Source: Sodalis praecaptivus
GTDB taxonomy: Bacteria > Pseudomonadota > Gammaproteobacteria > Enterobacterales > Enterobacteriaceae
Direction of reading: 5' to 3'
Length of the DNA: 64,000 nucleotides
NCBI RefSeq assembly: GCF_000517425.1
Contig: NZ_CP006569.1
Location: forward strand, 2,718,760-2,782,759
The notes beneath the pieces are model-generated. The model saw nothing but the letters and a program-made list of their open reading frames with translations, did no database searches and was not told the origin of the DNA. A program made the position numbers and the translations under genes. The stretch's first letter is position 1. The number at the start of each line of letters is the position of its first letter. Positions 17,715 to 27,392 of this stretch are shown here, one piece after another.

Positions 17715-19607
17715 ATGAAACTTCTTCGCTTCACTCTGCCGCTACGCCTTTATTTAGCGCGGGTTGCCCGCTTTGTACCGACGTCAGGCGCGCCCTGGCG
17801 CTTATCGGCGCTGCGCGCCGGCGTCTATGGCCTATTTGCCGCGTATCTGCTGGCGGGAACCTTTGGCCGCTTTCCCTGGAAGGCGGACGAGCCCTATTCC
17901 TTCGCTATCGCCTGGAACGCCGTCAGCCACGATCGCTGGCTTATTCCCCACATCGGCGACGATCCCTTTCTGGAAAAACCGCCGCTGTTTTTTTGGCTGG
18001 GCGCGCTATGCGTGCGGCTGTTCCCCTGGCTGGCGCCCCATGAGGCGGCGCGTCTGGCGGTGCTCGCCTGCCTGGGGGTCACGCTCTGGGGCTTTTGCCG
18101 CGCGCTGAAGACAGTGTACGGCGAAATTGCACGGCCGACGCTCTCGGCGCCGGCCTGGCGCTTTTGCGGCATCGCCCTGCTGGCGACCAATCTTGGCCTT
18201 GCCGAGCATATTCATAAATTTACCGCCGATCTCGGGCAATTGGCGGGCGCGATGGTGGCGCTGGCGGCATTGATGGCCGCCGTCTCATCCCGGGACGCGC
18301 CGTCCTATCAACGCACATTGATGCATGGCGGGTCCTTCGGCGCGGGCATCGGCATTGCGCTGCTCTCTAAAGGGCTGCTGATGCCGGGCGTCCTGTTTGC
18401 GGTTTGGGCCTGCTGCCTACCGTGGCTGCCGGCGCTGCGCGGGCGGCGCGGTGCGGCATTTATTCTGTGCGCCGGCCTGGCGTTACTGCCCTTTGCGGTG
18501 CCCTGGCCGCTGGCGCTGTATTCCGCGGCGCCAGACCTGTTTTATGAGTGGTTCTGGGTCAATAACATCGGCCGGTTTGCCGGCTTTACCTCGCTCGGCG
18601 GCCACGATAACCCGCTGCTGGACAGGCTATTTGCCGTTGTGCTGGCCGGCGCGCCCGCCTCGTTGCTGTTGATAAAAGGCGCGATGACCGGCCTTATCGC
18701 GCTCGCGCGCCGTGCGCGGTCGCTGCGCCCGGGAGGGCGGGCGCTGGCGGCGGCCTTCCACCGTTATCCGGCGCGGAGCGTGGCGGCGGTCTATCTGGCG
18801 GTCGGCCTGGCGACGCTGCTGTCATCGGGCTCGATGCGCGATATCTACCTGATGCCGTTCCTGCCCGCCATGACGCTGCTGGCGCTTGGGCTGCTGCCGG
18901 CAGGCCAGCCGTGGCACCGGCTGGCGGCCCGCGCGCTGGACGGATTGTTTCTTTTGCTGCTGTTGGTCATCGTCGTCACCGCATTGCAGTTATACCACGC
19001 CGGCACGCCGCGCCTCCTGCATGGGCTTTGGCCCAATATCGACAGCCAGTTGCCCACCCCGTTCTGGCTTATCCCCGACGGGCCGAGTCTCGGGCTTGCC
19101 TGTTTGGTCCTGGCGTTGTGGGCCGGCGTAACCTGCCGCCGTAAGCCGGATTTATTGTGCTCCTGGGCCGCGGGCATGACCGCCGTCTGGAGCGTCGCGC
19201 TGCTGCTATTGCTGCCCTGGCTGGACGCGGCGCGCAGTTATCATCAACCCTTCGCGCAGCTGCGACCGCTGCTGACGTCGCCCCACTGCCTGGCGACCGA
19301 CGGTCTGGGTGAATCGGAGCTCGGTATGCTGCATTATTTGACCGGCGTGGCGGGCCGGCGTATTTATGCCGGCCATTCGGGCCAGGGGGAACCGGGGCAT
19401 CTCAATGAGGCCGCGCTCGGCTGCGATTTTCTGCTGGTACAGCAGGCGCAGGAAGCGCGCATCGCGCCGCCGGCGCCGGCCTGGCGGCGGATCTGGTCCG
19501 GCCAGCGCCCGGCGGACGATCGTCTGTTTATTCTTTATCGCGCCCGACGCGACGATGGGCATGCCGCCCCTGCCGCGCTCCCCCCTGCACCACGGCAGCC
19601 CGCCTAA
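17715..19607 (+). CDS. ArnT-like PMT-family membrane glycosyltransferase
   Basis: 630 residues with about 11-13 membrane segments and the dolichyl-P-mannosyltransferase (PMT_2) signature. The first periplasmic loop carries KADEPYSFAIAW and DDPFLEKPPLFFW; the acidic pair and the FLEKPPL motif are characteristic of ArnT/glycosyltransferase family 39 and 83 proteins, which move a sugar from an undecaprenyl-phosphate carrier to lipid A or another surface acceptor. Length exceeds E. coli ArnT (about 550). No arn operon surrounds it, so the donor sugar and acceptor are unknown. A weak ribosome site precedes the ATG. Its last codons (Arg-Gln-Pro-Ala-stop) begin a 61-bp tandem array. Confidence 0.78.
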   Translation: MKLLRFTLPLRLYLARVARFVPTSGAPWRLSALRAGVYGLFAAYLLAGTFGRFPWKADEPYSFAIAWNAVSHDRWLIPHIGDDPFLEKPPLFFWLGALCVRLFPWLAPHEAARLAVLACLGVTLWGFCRALKTVYGEIARPTLSAPAWRFCGIALLATNLGLAEHIHKFTADLGQLAGAMVALAALMAAVSSRDAPSYQRTLMHGGSFGAGIGIALLSKGLLMPGVLFAVWACCLPWLPALRGRRGAAFILCAGLALLPFAVPWPLALYSAAPDLFYEWFWVNNIGRFAGFTSLGGHDNPLLDRLFAVVLAGAPASLLLIKGAMTGLIALARRARSLRPGGRALAAAFHRYPARSVAAVYLAVGLATLLSSGSMRDIYLMPFLPAMTLLALGLLPAGQPWHRLAARALDGLFLLLLLVIVVTALQLYHAGTPRLLHGLWPNIDSQLPTPFWLIPDGPSLGLACLVLALWAGVTCRRKPDLLCSWAAGMTAVWSVALLLLLPWLDAARSYHQPFAQLRPLLTSPHCLATDGLGESELGMLHYLTGVAGRRIYAGHSGQGEPGHLNEAALGCDFLLVQQAQEARIAPPAPAWRRIWSGQRPADDRLFILYRARRDDGHAAPAALPPAPRQPA

Positions 19608-19833
19608 AGCTAGACGTCACAAAGACGCAGCACGGCGGCGGGCGGTCGCGCAGCGGCAGCCCGCCTAAAGCTAAACGTCACAAAGACGCAGCAAGGCGGC
19701 GGGCGGTAGCGCAGCGGCAGCCCGCCTAAAGCTAAACGTCACAAAGACGCAGCACGGCGGCGGGCAGTAGCGCAGCGGCAGACCGCCTAAGGCAAGACGT
19801 CACAAAGGCGCAGCACGGCGGCGGGCGGTAGCG
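19594..19833. repeat. 61-bp tandem array at the 3' end of the glycosyltransferase gene
   Basis: The word CGCCTAA recurs at 19601, 19662, 19723 and 19784, giving an exact 61-bp spacing over four units, followed by a partial one. Units are near-identical (CGTCACAAAGACGCAGCA is nearly constant). The first unit contains the gene's real stop and the second and third repeat the last four codons plus stop (CGGCAGCCCGCCTAA), with one base changed in the fourth, so the array appears to have grown by duplicating the gene tail. Confidence 0.9.
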
Positions 19834-19911
19834 TCAATCTGGTTCGCGCGCCTTGACAGCGGCGGTGCGCGCATCAATGATGGGGTTGGTTTCCGTTATG
19901 AGGTTGTACCC

Positions 19912-20208
19912 ATGCATCCGCCCTTTGTCGTGTCTATCCACTATTGCTCTCAATGTAACTGGTTGCTGCGCGCCGCCTGGATGGCCCAGGAGCTGCTGCA
20001 AACGTTCGGTGCCGATCTGGCCTCGGTAAATTTAGTGCCGGGCACGGGCGGTGTTTACCAAATCACCGTTAACGACGCGCTGCTGTGGGAGCGCAAGCGC
20101 GACGGCGGGTTTCCTGATGCGGCGGAGATGAAAAAACGCCTGCGGGATCACTGTTTCCCCGATCGCGACCTGGGCCACAGCGACCGCCACGCCCCCCGGC
20201 CCGCCTAA
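19912..20208 (+). CDS. SelT/SelW/SelH-family thioredoxin-like protein (Cys form)
   Basis: 98 residues, the family's usual length. The redox motif C12-S-Q-C15 near the N-terminus is the CxxC equivalent of the CxxU of SelW-type selenoproteins; here both are cysteine codons, so no selenocysteine is needed. The later LVPGTGGVYQITVN and WERKRDGGFPDAAEMK segments are typical of the Rdx family. Proposed roles are redox or methionine-sulfoxide related, but function in bacteria is poorly defined. It stands alone between a repeat array and a converging MFS gene. Confidence 0.85.
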   Translation: MHPPFVVSIHYCSQCNWLLRAAWMAQELLQTFGADLASVNLVPGTGGVYQITVNDALLWERKRDGGFPDAAEMKKRLRDHCFPDRDLGHSDRHAPRPA

Positions 20209-20367
20209 CGGCGCCAACTCGGCGACGTCCTGCGCCTCTGCCGCCGCCAACGTTGCTCAAGGGAGCCTATTGCGCCGCTGCCGACCGTGCCGCCCAACGC
20301 AAGCGTACGGCGCACCTGCTGCCGATAACGCCGTTCGTTGGGGGACGTACTGTGCCCCCCACACGAC

Positions 20368-21690
20368 CTAGACTTGGCTCGGCGGGATCTTCTCATCGCG
20401 CAGCCGCAGCGCGCACAGGCCGGATATGACCGCCATCAGCGCCATATACCCCGCGATAAGCCCGTTATTGTGCCACCCCACCAGCAGCGCCGTGGCGATC
20501 ATCGGCGACAGACCGCCGCCCAGGATGGGCCCGATTTGCTGTACCAGAGATAAGCCGCTGTAACGTATCCGCGCCGGGAACAGGGCGGAGAAAAAAGCCC
20601 CCTGCGCGCCGAAGGTCGAGCCGTGGCCCAGCCCCAGACCGAGCGCAATCGCCAGATAAATCAGCCCCAAATGCCCGCTGGCCAGCATCAGCATAAACGG
20701 CCATGCCAGTAGCGCCTGGGCAATCATGCCGGCTAAATAGACCCGTTTTTTTCCGTAACGGTCGGCAAGATGGCCGAACAGCGGCAACGTAAAGCACTCC
20801 AGCAGACAGGCCAGCAAAATCCCGTACAGGATCACCTGGCTCGACAGGGATAACACATTGACGCAATAGCTGATGGCGAACACGGCGTAAATATTAAACA
20901 GACCACTTTCGGCAATTTTGGCGCCGATACCCAACAAGATGGTTGGGAAATGGTGCTGCAGCGCCTCGAGCACCGGTACGCTGGCCTGGCTTCCCTCGCG
21001 CTGGATTTTTTTAAAGGCCGGCGTTTCGCTAATTTGGCTACGGATAAACAGGCCAATACCCAACAGCACCACGCTGAACAAGAACGGTATACGCCACCCC
21101 CAGGATAAAAAGGCCCGTTCATCCAAAAACGCGTTCAGTAAGGTGATGGCGATAATCGGCAACAGGAAGCCGGCAGGGACGCCAATATGCATCAGCGCGC
21201 TGTAAAACCCGCGGCGTCCGGGGGGCGAATGTTCCACCACCATGGTCATCCCGCCGCCATATTCGCCACCTATCCCGATGCCCTGCAAACAGCGCAGCAG
21301 CACCAATGCCACCGGCGCCCAAACGCCGATTTGCGCATAGGGCGGGATTAAACCAATCAACAACGTGCCGATGCCCATAATCATCAGCGTCATCATCAGC
21401 GTAATTTTGCGCCCGACGCGATCGCCAAAATGACCAAACAGCACGCCCCCCAACGGTCGGGCGCAATAGCCGACGAAATAGGTGGCGAACGCCGCCAGGG
21501 AGCCGATAAGCGGCGTTTCTCCCGGAAAGAAAATTTTGTTAAATACCAGCGCGGTGGCCGTGGTGTACAGGGTGAAATCATAATATTCAATGATGGTCCC
21601 CATGACGCTGGCGGTCACCACCTTACGCATTTCATTGTCTGAAATCGCCTGTTTGGCCAGCGTAGCTGGCAGAGTATCCCTGACGTTCAT
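20368..21690 (-). CDS. MFS transporter, metabolite:H+ symporter (MHS) type
   Basis: 440 residues, 12 membrane segments, with the MHS signature in the N-terminal half: GTIIEYYDFTLYTTATAL, RPLGGVLFGHFGDRVGRK (the MFS A-motif between TM2 and TM3) and RCLQGIGIGGEYGGG. Relatives (ProP, ShiA, KgtP) carry osmolytes, shikimate, dicarboxylates or similar acids with protons. GGAGAA precedes the ATG. It is the last gene of a five-gene minus-strand cluster, 51 bp after a second MHS transporter; two related carriers side by side suggest two related substrates or uptake and release. Confidence 0.88.
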   Translation of the reverse strand: MNVRDTLPATLAKQAISDNEMRKVVTASVMGTIIEYYDFTLYTTATALVFNKIFFPGETPLIGSLAAFATYFVGYCARPLGGVLFGHFGDRVGRKITLMMTLMIMGIGTLLIGLIPPYAQIGVWAPVALVLLRCLQGIGIGGEYGGGMTMVVEHSPPGRRGFYSALMHIGVPAGFLLPIIAITLLNAFLDERAFLSWGWRIPFLFSVVLLGIGLFIRSQISETPAFKKIQREGSQASVPVLEALQHHFPTILLGIGAKIAESGLFNIYAVFAISYCVNVLSLSSQVILYGILLACLLECFTLPLFGHLADRYGKKRVYLAGMIAQALLAWPFMLMLASGHLGLIYLAIALGLGLGHGSTFGAQGAFFSALFPARIRYSGLSLVQQIGPILGGGLSPMIATALLVGWHNNGLIAGYMALMAVISGLCALRLRDEKIPPSQV

Positions 21691-21741
21691 AACCGGTTCT
21701 CCTACAGAGCAGGGTTAACTGGCGTAACGATGTCCTGGCGC

Positions 21742-23085
21742 TCAATGATCATCAAGCGAACATCCCCGGGTTTCAGGTCCATAGCACAGCGCCACAACGG
21801 TAATCACGCTCAGCGCGACCATATACCAGGCGACAGCGGCATAATTGCCGTTTGACCACAGCAGCAGACTGCTGGCGATAATGGGCGCCAGCCCGCCGGC
21901 AAAGATTGAAGAAATTTCCCGCGACATTGAAATCGCGGTGACCCGCGTCGCGCTGTTGAATAACTCCGCAAAGTAGGCTGCCTGGACGGAAAACATGGAA
22001 TAGTTGGCCAACGCGATCATGGCAATCATGGCGAGAATAATCAGCAGCGGATTACCGGTATTAAGCAGCCAAAAATACGGGAACATCCCCACGCCGAATA
22101 AAATCGCCCCGCCGATATACACGGGTTTTCGCCCGATCCGATCCGATAGCGCGCCGAACAGGGGGATAGTAATACAGCCTATTCCGGACCCCAGCAGAAC
22201 ACCCGTGACCGGCACCACGTTCGGCACATGCAGGGTTTGCGTGACGTAGGACAAACTCCACACTTGCAGGAAAAACCCCGCCGTGTTTTCCGCCATCCGC
22301 GCCCCCAGCGCGACGAAGAAGTGGCGACGCTGGGTCTGCCAGACGGTGATAAACGGCGCGCGGGCCAATTGGTGGCGCTGTTCCAGTTTGTTGAAAATCG
22401 GCGATTCCGTCACGTATAGCCGAATCGCCCCGCCGACCAGCACCGCCAAAATGCTCAATAAAAACGGGATACGCCATCCCCAGGCGTTAAAACTGGCCTG
22501 CGGCAGCTGCTGCGCCAGCGCGAAGGCCGAGGCGGATAGCAGTACGCCGCAGCCGATGCCCACGCCGGACCAGCTGGCATAATAGCCGCGCCGGTGCGCC
22601 GGCGCCTTTTCAGCGTTCAAGGTGATAGCCGAGCTGAACTCCGCGCCGGCGCCGAATCCCTGCAACAAGCGCAACAGGGTCAGCAACAGCGGAGCGGCAA
22701 AGCCAATGCTGCCATAGCCCGGCAGTAGACCGATCGCCGTGGTGCTAACGCCCATCAGCACCAGCGTGCCGATAAGCACCGGCCGTCGGCCGTACTTATC
22801 GCCGATATACCCCCAAAACAACCCGCCGAGCGGACGGACCAGAAAGCCGACGCCATAGCTGGCGAAGGCCGCCAGCGTACCGCTGAGCGGCGATAGCTGG
22901 GGGAAGAACAAGTGATTGAAAATCAGCGCCGCCGCGGTCCCGTACAGGTAAAAGTCATACCACTCCAAGGCGGTACCCACCACCGAGGAAATCAGCGTCA
23001 GCCGCAGCTGCCGCGCGGTAGTGACTGCGGTTTGAGACGCGGCATTGCCGGCGGCAGCCTCACGATTGACATCTGAATCGACCAT
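21742..23085 (-). CDS. MFS transporter, metabolite:H+ symporter (MHS) type
   Basis: 447 residues, 12 membrane segments. MHS motifs: GTALEWYDFYLYGTAAAL, RPLGGLFWGYIGDKYGRRP and RLLQGFGAGAEFSSA. It is clearly related to the next gene downstream but well diverged, so an old duplication or independent recruitment. GGAT precedes the ATG. It follows the FAD-enzyme gene by 55 bp in the same probable operon. Confidence 0.88.
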   Translation of the reverse strand: MVDSDVNREAAAGNAASQTAVTTARQLRLTLISSVVGTALEWYDFYLYGTAAALIFNHLFFPQLSPLSGTLAAFASYGVGFLVRPLGGLFWGYIGDKYGRRPVLIGTLVLMGVSTTAIGLLPGYGSIGFAAPLLLTLLRLLQGFGAGAEFSSAITLNAEKAPAHRRGYYASWSGVGIGCGVLLSASAFALAQQLPQASFNAWGWRIPFLLSILAVLVGGAIRLYVTESPIFNKLEQRHQLARAPFITVWQTQRRHFFVALGARMAENTAGFFLQVWSLSYVTQTLHVPNVVPVTGVLLGSGIGCITIPLFGALSDRIGRKPVYIGGAILFGVGMFPYFWLLNTGNPLLIILAMIAMIALANYSMFSVQAAYFAELFNSATRVTAISMSREISSIFAGGLAPIIASSLLLWSNGNYAAVAWYMVALSVITVVALCYGPETRGCSLDDH

Positions 23086-23140
23086 ATCCCGTCATCCTGT
23101 CGTTGTCCGCCAGGCAGCGCCTGGCCTGGGCGTTACCCTA

Positions 23141-24520
23141 TCAGGCGCAAGCGCTATCCAGACTGATAATGGCGCCACGTTGTACTAATCGCGCCCGCAA
23201 TGCGGCCGCCGGAAGCTGCGCCGGCAGGCACGCCTGTTGTACCGCCAGCGCCGCCGCCACCCCCGCCGCTTCACCGGTGGCGAAACAGGTGGCGGTAATG
23301 CGCAGCGACCCGTTGGCCGCATGGTCCGATGACAAGCATCGTCCGGCGACCAGCAGATTGTCGGGAGTCAGCGGCAGCAGGCTGCGGTAAGCAATCTCGA
23401 AACCGCGCCCAACGGCATCGGTATGGGACAGCCCCGGCTGCAAAGAGGAGTGGATATCCACCGGAAACCCGCCGCAGGCGATGCTGTCCGCAAAATGGGC
23501 GCCCTGCTGCACATCGTGCTGCGTCAGGGTGTAATGCCCCTGCACGCGCCGCGATTCGCGTACCCCGACCTGATTGCCTATCGCGGCGACGTAGGCGCGG
23601 GCGCAGCCCGGCACCGACTGACGAAACCAGCCGGCAAACGCCATGATCTGGCGACATAGCGCCAGCCAGGCGTCGCCGGTCTGCTCGGCGTCAGGCCGGC
23701 CCTCGCTGGCGTGACGAGTGACATTCACCACCAGCTCCCCGCGCTGCGGCCAGCCGGCGATATGCATTTCGTTGCGCAGCAGGTCCAGGCGACCGTCGCG
23801 ATGCCCCTGTTGCAGCAGCGTGGTGAAGCCCCACAAGTTAATATGCTCTTCGGCGGCGTCGGGGAATACGCTTCCCGGGCGGAACTCTTCCGGGTGGCTG
23901 CGGGCATAGTCCATCAGTGGCCGGAAATCGACGCCGGCCAGCTTGAACAGTAACGACACCGGCTGACAGGCATCGGCGCTGTCCGGCTGAAATGAAGATT
24001 GCGCCAGGTGCGCCACCACCGCATCACCGCTGGTATCGACCACGACCTGCGGCGCCACGCGCCATGGGCCGGCGGGGGTAGCGAACTCGCAGGTCACAAT
24101 CCGCTTGTCGCGCCGCTCCACCGCGGTCAGCGGCGCCTGCAACCACAGGCCGACGCCGACCTCGTGCAGCCACTGCGCCTCGGTCAGCATCAGTTCGGTA
24201 TGATTGACCGGCGTGCGCGTCGCGGTATAACCGACGTTATCCGGGACATGGCCGGGTGAAGCGCCGTTGTGCTGCATACGGTCGACCAGGCGCTGGGCGA
24301 AGCCCGCCACCACTTGCTGCCCTTCCCGATTGTGGAAGCCGGCGCTATGCTCCAGCAATTGCCCGGCCAAGGTACCGCCAACGTTGCCCGCCGCCTCCAC
24401 CAGCAGGGTGCGGGCGCCTTCCTCCGCCGCGCTTACCGCCGCGGCGACGCCGGCCGACCCCGCGCCCACCACCAGTACATCGATAGCCAACGGCTGCCGG
24501 GGTTGAAGAGATTGAGTCAT
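23141..24520 (-). CDS. FAD-dependent oxidoreductase (FAD_oxidored type)
   Basis: 459 residues from the ATG at 24520, preferred over an ATG 15 bp earlier because GGAGGA lies 6 bases before it. The N-terminal Rossmann motif VVGAGSAGVAAAVSAAEEGA (about 17-36) with a following acidic residue binds FAD; GGTLAGQ and a late GRCLSSDHAANGSLRI region fit the FAD_oxidored family often annotated in sugar- or organic-acid catabolic loci. The substrate is unknown. It lies between two transporter genes of a sugar-acid-like cluster, so oxidation of the imported compound is a reasonable inference. Confidence 0.8.
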   Translation of the reverse strand: MTQSLQPRQPLAIDVLVVGAGSAGVAAAVSAAEEGARTLLVEAAGNVGGTLAGQLLEHSAGFHNREGQQVVAGFAQRLVDRMQHNGASPGHVPDNVGYTATRTPVNHTELMLTEAQWLHEVGVGLWLQAPLTAVERRDKRIVTCEFATPAGPWRVAPQVVVDTSGDAVVAHLAQSSFQPDSADACQPVSLLFKLAGVDFRPLMDYARSHPEEFRPGSVFPDAAEEHINLWGFTTLLQQGHRDGRLDLLRNEMHIAGWPQRGELVVNVTRHASEGRPDAEQTGDAWLALCRQIMAFAGWFRQSVPGCARAYVAAIGNQVGVRESRRVQGHYTLTQHDVQQGAHFADSIACGGFPVDIHSSLQPGLSHTDAVGRGFEIAYRSLLPLTPDNLLVAGRCLSSDHAANGSLRITATCFATGEAAGVAAALAVQQACLPAQLPAAALRARLVQRGAIISLDSACA

Positions 24521-24531
24521 GAGATCCTCCT

Positions 24532-25968
24532 TCATACCGGCAGACGACGGCGCAGCGCAATGCCGTACATCATCGCGGAAATCATCGCCATCGCCCCCGC
24601 CACCACAATCGCCGGGACAAACCCGCCGAAACGGTCAATAACGATGCCGGTAACGATCGGCGCGCAGGCTCCGCCGAGGAAACCGCCGAAATTTTGAATA
24701 CTGCTCACCGAAGCCACCAGCCGTTTAGAGGTGACGGCCTCGGCGGCCAACGTCCAGTAGTTACCGGAGGAGAGGCTATAGGTGAACATGCCAAGCGTCA
24801 GCAGCGCCACCGCCAGCGCAGGCCCGGTGGACGCGGCGGTGACAAACATCGCCAGCGCGGTCATTACCGCGGCGCCCGCAATGGTATAGCGTCGCGCCTT
24901 GAACGGGTCGACGCCGCGCACCACCAGCCGATCCGAGAAACGGCCGCCGATAAGCACCGCCACGCCGCCGGCGATATAAGGTAACGCGGAGAGCAGACCG
25001 GCGCGGTTGAGGGTGAACCCCTGCGCCTGTTGCAAATAGGTAGGTAACCAGCTGATATAAAACCAGAACACATATTGCAGGCAAAAACCGCCGATGACCA
25101 TGTACCAGGTCGAGGCATAACGGAACAGCCGACTCCATTCGTTCAGCGATACCCTGCCCTGCTGCGTAGCGGGTGCCTCCTGGCGGTGCTGCTGGCCGGC
25201 GGTGATATAGCGCAATTCATCGCTGTGCAATCGCGGGTGCTGTTCGGGTTCGCGGTAAACCACCAGCCAGCCCAACAGGGCGACGAAGCCGAAGATCCCC
25301 ATAATGATGAACATCGCCGGCCAGCCGAAGTATTCCATCAACAGCGTGGAAACCGGAGGCGCCAGCGCCAGACCGACCTGGGTGGCCGCAATGTAGGCGC
25401 TGGTGGCCGCCGCCTTTTCCCGTTCCGGGAACCATTTGTCCGTGGCTTTCAGCGCCGCGGGGAACAGCGGCGCTTCGCTGACGCCCAGCGCGATACGCAG
25501 ACCGATGAACGCGCCGACGCTGCGGGCGAAACCGGTAAGAATGGCGACCACCGACCATAGACCGGCCGCCAGGGCCAGCAGTAGCTTGACGCCGAAGCGG
25601 TCTACCGCCCAGCCGGTGGGTAAATTCATAATGGCGTAAGGCCAGACGAACGCCGAGAGCACCACCCCCATCATGGCGTTGCTGATATGCAGATCCTGCA
25701 TGATTTGCGGCGCCGCCACCGACAGATTGCCGCGATCGAGGTAATTGGTAATGGTCAATAATGCGATAATGCCGATGATCACCCAGCGCAGGTTACGTCC
25801 TTTGGGACGGGGCAAATCCAGCGGCGCCGACGCGGCGGCAGGCGCTTGGCCGTTTGCCGTGAGCGGCGGTGCGGCGGCGTGCTGTGGCTGTCCATTCGCC
25901 GCTAAGGGCGTCGACGCGGTGGGCGGCTTGCGCCCGTGGTGCGCGAGTGTTGATTGGTAAGATTTCAT
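24532..25968 (-). CDS. MFS transporter, anion:cation symporter (ACS) type
   Basis: 478 residues: a variable, Ala/Pro-rich N-terminal tail of about 40 residues, then 12 membrane segments. TM1 carries ITNYLDRGNLSVAAPQI, and the MFS A-motif region is GWAVDRFGVKLLLA, as in GudP/ExuT/NanT-like ACS carriers for sugar acids. GGAGG precedes the ATG. It is the second gene of the minus cluster, 91 bp after the DHDPS-family lyase, which fits a sugar-acid uptake role. Confidence 0.88.
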   Translation of the reverse strand: MKSYQSTLAHHGRKPPTASTPLAANGQPQHAAAPPLTANGQAPAAASAPLDLPRPKGRNLRWVIIGIIALLTITNYLDRGNLSVAAPQIMQDLHISNAMMGVVLSAFVWPYAIMNLPTGWAVDRFGVKLLLALAAGLWSVVAILTGFARSVGAFIGLRIALGVSEAPLFPAALKATDKWFPEREKAAATSAYIAATQVGLALAPPVSTLLMEYFGWPAMFIIMGIFGFVALLGWLVVYREPEQHPRLHSDELRYITAGQQHRQEAPATQQGRVSLNEWSRLFRYASTWYMVIGGFCLQYVFWFYISWLPTYLQQAQGFTLNRAGLLSALPYIAGGVAVLIGGRFSDRLVVRGVDPFKARRYTIAGAAVMTALAMFVTAASTGPALAVALLTLGMFTYSLSSGNYWTLAAEAVTSKRLVASVSSIQNFGGFLGGACAPIVTGIVIDRFGGFVPAIVVAGAMAMISAMMYGIALRRRLPV

Positions 25969-26059
25969 CGCCGTAGGCCTCCATCGCGCCCGGGTACAGG
26001 GGGCGCTGGGCTATTTTATTATTGATGCCTGCGCCTTGACGGGACGCAGGCCGTAGCGG

Positions 26060-26962
26060 CTAACTCATAAGCTGATCAAAGGCCTGTTTGATTTCACGTT
26101 TTAACGCCTCGCTGACGGGCTGCATGGGCGGACGCGGCTGGAACAGCGGCACCCCCTGCAACGACTGAATATACTTCACGCAGGCCGGCAGATTATCGTG
26201 GGGTAAAGTGTTCCACAGTTTGGCCAGGCGGAAATGTAAATCCCGCGCCGTTCGGTGATCGTTTTGCTCCACGGCGGTGAACATTTTGTGCACTACCGAC
26301 GGTACCGCGCTGGTCAACGCCGAAATGGCGCCCTGACAGCCCAGGGCAAAACCGGGATACAACAGCGCATCCACGCCGCTGACGATAATTTTGTCCGGAC
26401 AGCTGAGCAACAAATCGGATACGGCTTTCAGGTCGCCGGAGCTTTGCTTCATCCCCACCACCCCCGGCACTTCTTCCATAATGCGGCTCATCAGCTCCAG
26501 GCTGAGATAATTCCAGGGAATGACGTTATAAATCAGAATCGGAATGCCGGTGGCGTCATAAATCTCGCGGAAATGGCGTACGGTGGCGTCCGCGTCGGGC
26601 TTGAACAAGTAGTGAACCGGCGTCACCTGGAGCGCATCAAGCTTCAGCCCTTCAAGCAACTTCACCCGCGCAATTGCCTGCCGCGTGCTGTTGACGATAA
26701 GTCCCGCCACAAACGGCACGCGCCCCCGGTTGGCGTCATACGCCTCGGTCATCGCCTGTTTGAATTCCTCGTCCGACAGAGTGTGGCCCTCGCCGGTACT
26801 GCCGCCGACCACGATCGCGCTGGCGCCGCTGTCGATAATAAAGTCAATTTGCGGCTTTAAACCGCCTTTTACCAGTTCGCCCTGTTCATTAAACGGCATA
26901 GCGATGGGCGGCAGCACGCCGCGCAGTTTCGCCTTGAGATCGGCATGGTTATTCTGAGGCAT
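26060..26962 (-). CDS. DHDPS-family aldolase/dehydratase (DapA/KdgD/YagE-like)
   Basis: 300 residues from the ATG at 26962, chosen over an upstream ATG because GGAG lies 8 bases before it. It is a TIM-barrel class I lyase: GGSTGEGHTLSDEE near residue 45, catalytic tyrosine in ILIYNVIP and Schiff-base lysine in GVVGMKQSSGD (about 160-165). Members of this family make dihydrodipicolinate, split N-acetylneuraminate or 2-keto-3-deoxy sugar acids, or dehydrate keto-deoxy acids to 2-oxoglutarate semialdehyde. The aldehyde dehydrogenase on the opposite strand is of the ketoglutarate-semialdehyde type, favouring the last kind of reaction, or the pyrroline-hydroxy-carboxylate deaminase variant. Confidence 0.85.
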   Translation of the reverse strand: MPQNNHADLKAKLRGVLPPIAMPFNEQGELVKGGLKPQIDFIIDSGASAIVVGGSTGEGHTLSDEEFKQAMTEAYDANRGRVPFVAGLIVNSTRQAIARVKLLEGLKLDALQVTPVHYLFKPDADATVRHFREIYDATGIPILIYNVIPWNYLSLELMSRIMEEVPGVVGMKQSSGDLKAVSDLLLSCPDKIIVSGVDALLYPGFALGCQGAISALTSAVPSVVHKMFTAVEQNDHRTARDLHFRLAKLWNTLPHDNLPACVKYIQSLQGVPLFQPRPPMQPVSEALKREIKQAFDQLMS

Positions 26963-27392
26963 TTTACGCTCCTGTTGTGACGATGTTACGAAATGGCTAC
27001 ACATCCATTAATGTGAGATTAATTTAAATTGATCAACTTTCTATCTATCGATATGGGATTGAGATCACAATACCATCAGAAGCGCATTACCCTGTCCCTG
27101 CCACCAAGGCGGTAAAAATAAGCACCATATCACTGTTTTATCACCATTAAATCTAATTAAAGACCTTTACGCGTTTTTTCTGACGGGAAAATATCGCTGC
27201 CATCACGTTTACATTCTGGATTAAATAGGTAAATTTAAATTTATCTATCCCACAATTCGGGATAAAGCTCACCACCAAGCGAGCGACCGCCGGCGCTGGA
27301 GGTCGAAAGCGGCCCTAGGCGGCTTTAACCGGCCATTGTGCGGCGGCGCCCGCCAAAGGCAGTCCGATGGCCCTACCCAGAGGAGACAGGCA
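26963..27392. promoter_or_regulatory. 430-bp divergent promoter region of the catabolic cluster
   Basis: AT-rich DNA between the DHDPS-family gene and the dhaK-like gene. The palindromic word AATTTAAATT occurs twice, at 27021-27030 and within TAAATTTAAATTTA (27230-27243), one copy near each start. These are candidate operators, perhaps for the IclR regulator encoded at 30879. No ORF or RNA gene seen. Confidence 0.4.

Noticed and set aside
17715-19607. Lipid A aminoarabinose (arn) operon
   Set aside because: Only an ArnT-like transferase is present; no arnA/B/C/D/E/F genes are beside it.
19912-20208. Selenocysteine-containing SelW-type protein
   Set aside because: The second position of the redox motif is a cysteine codon; no in-frame TGA.
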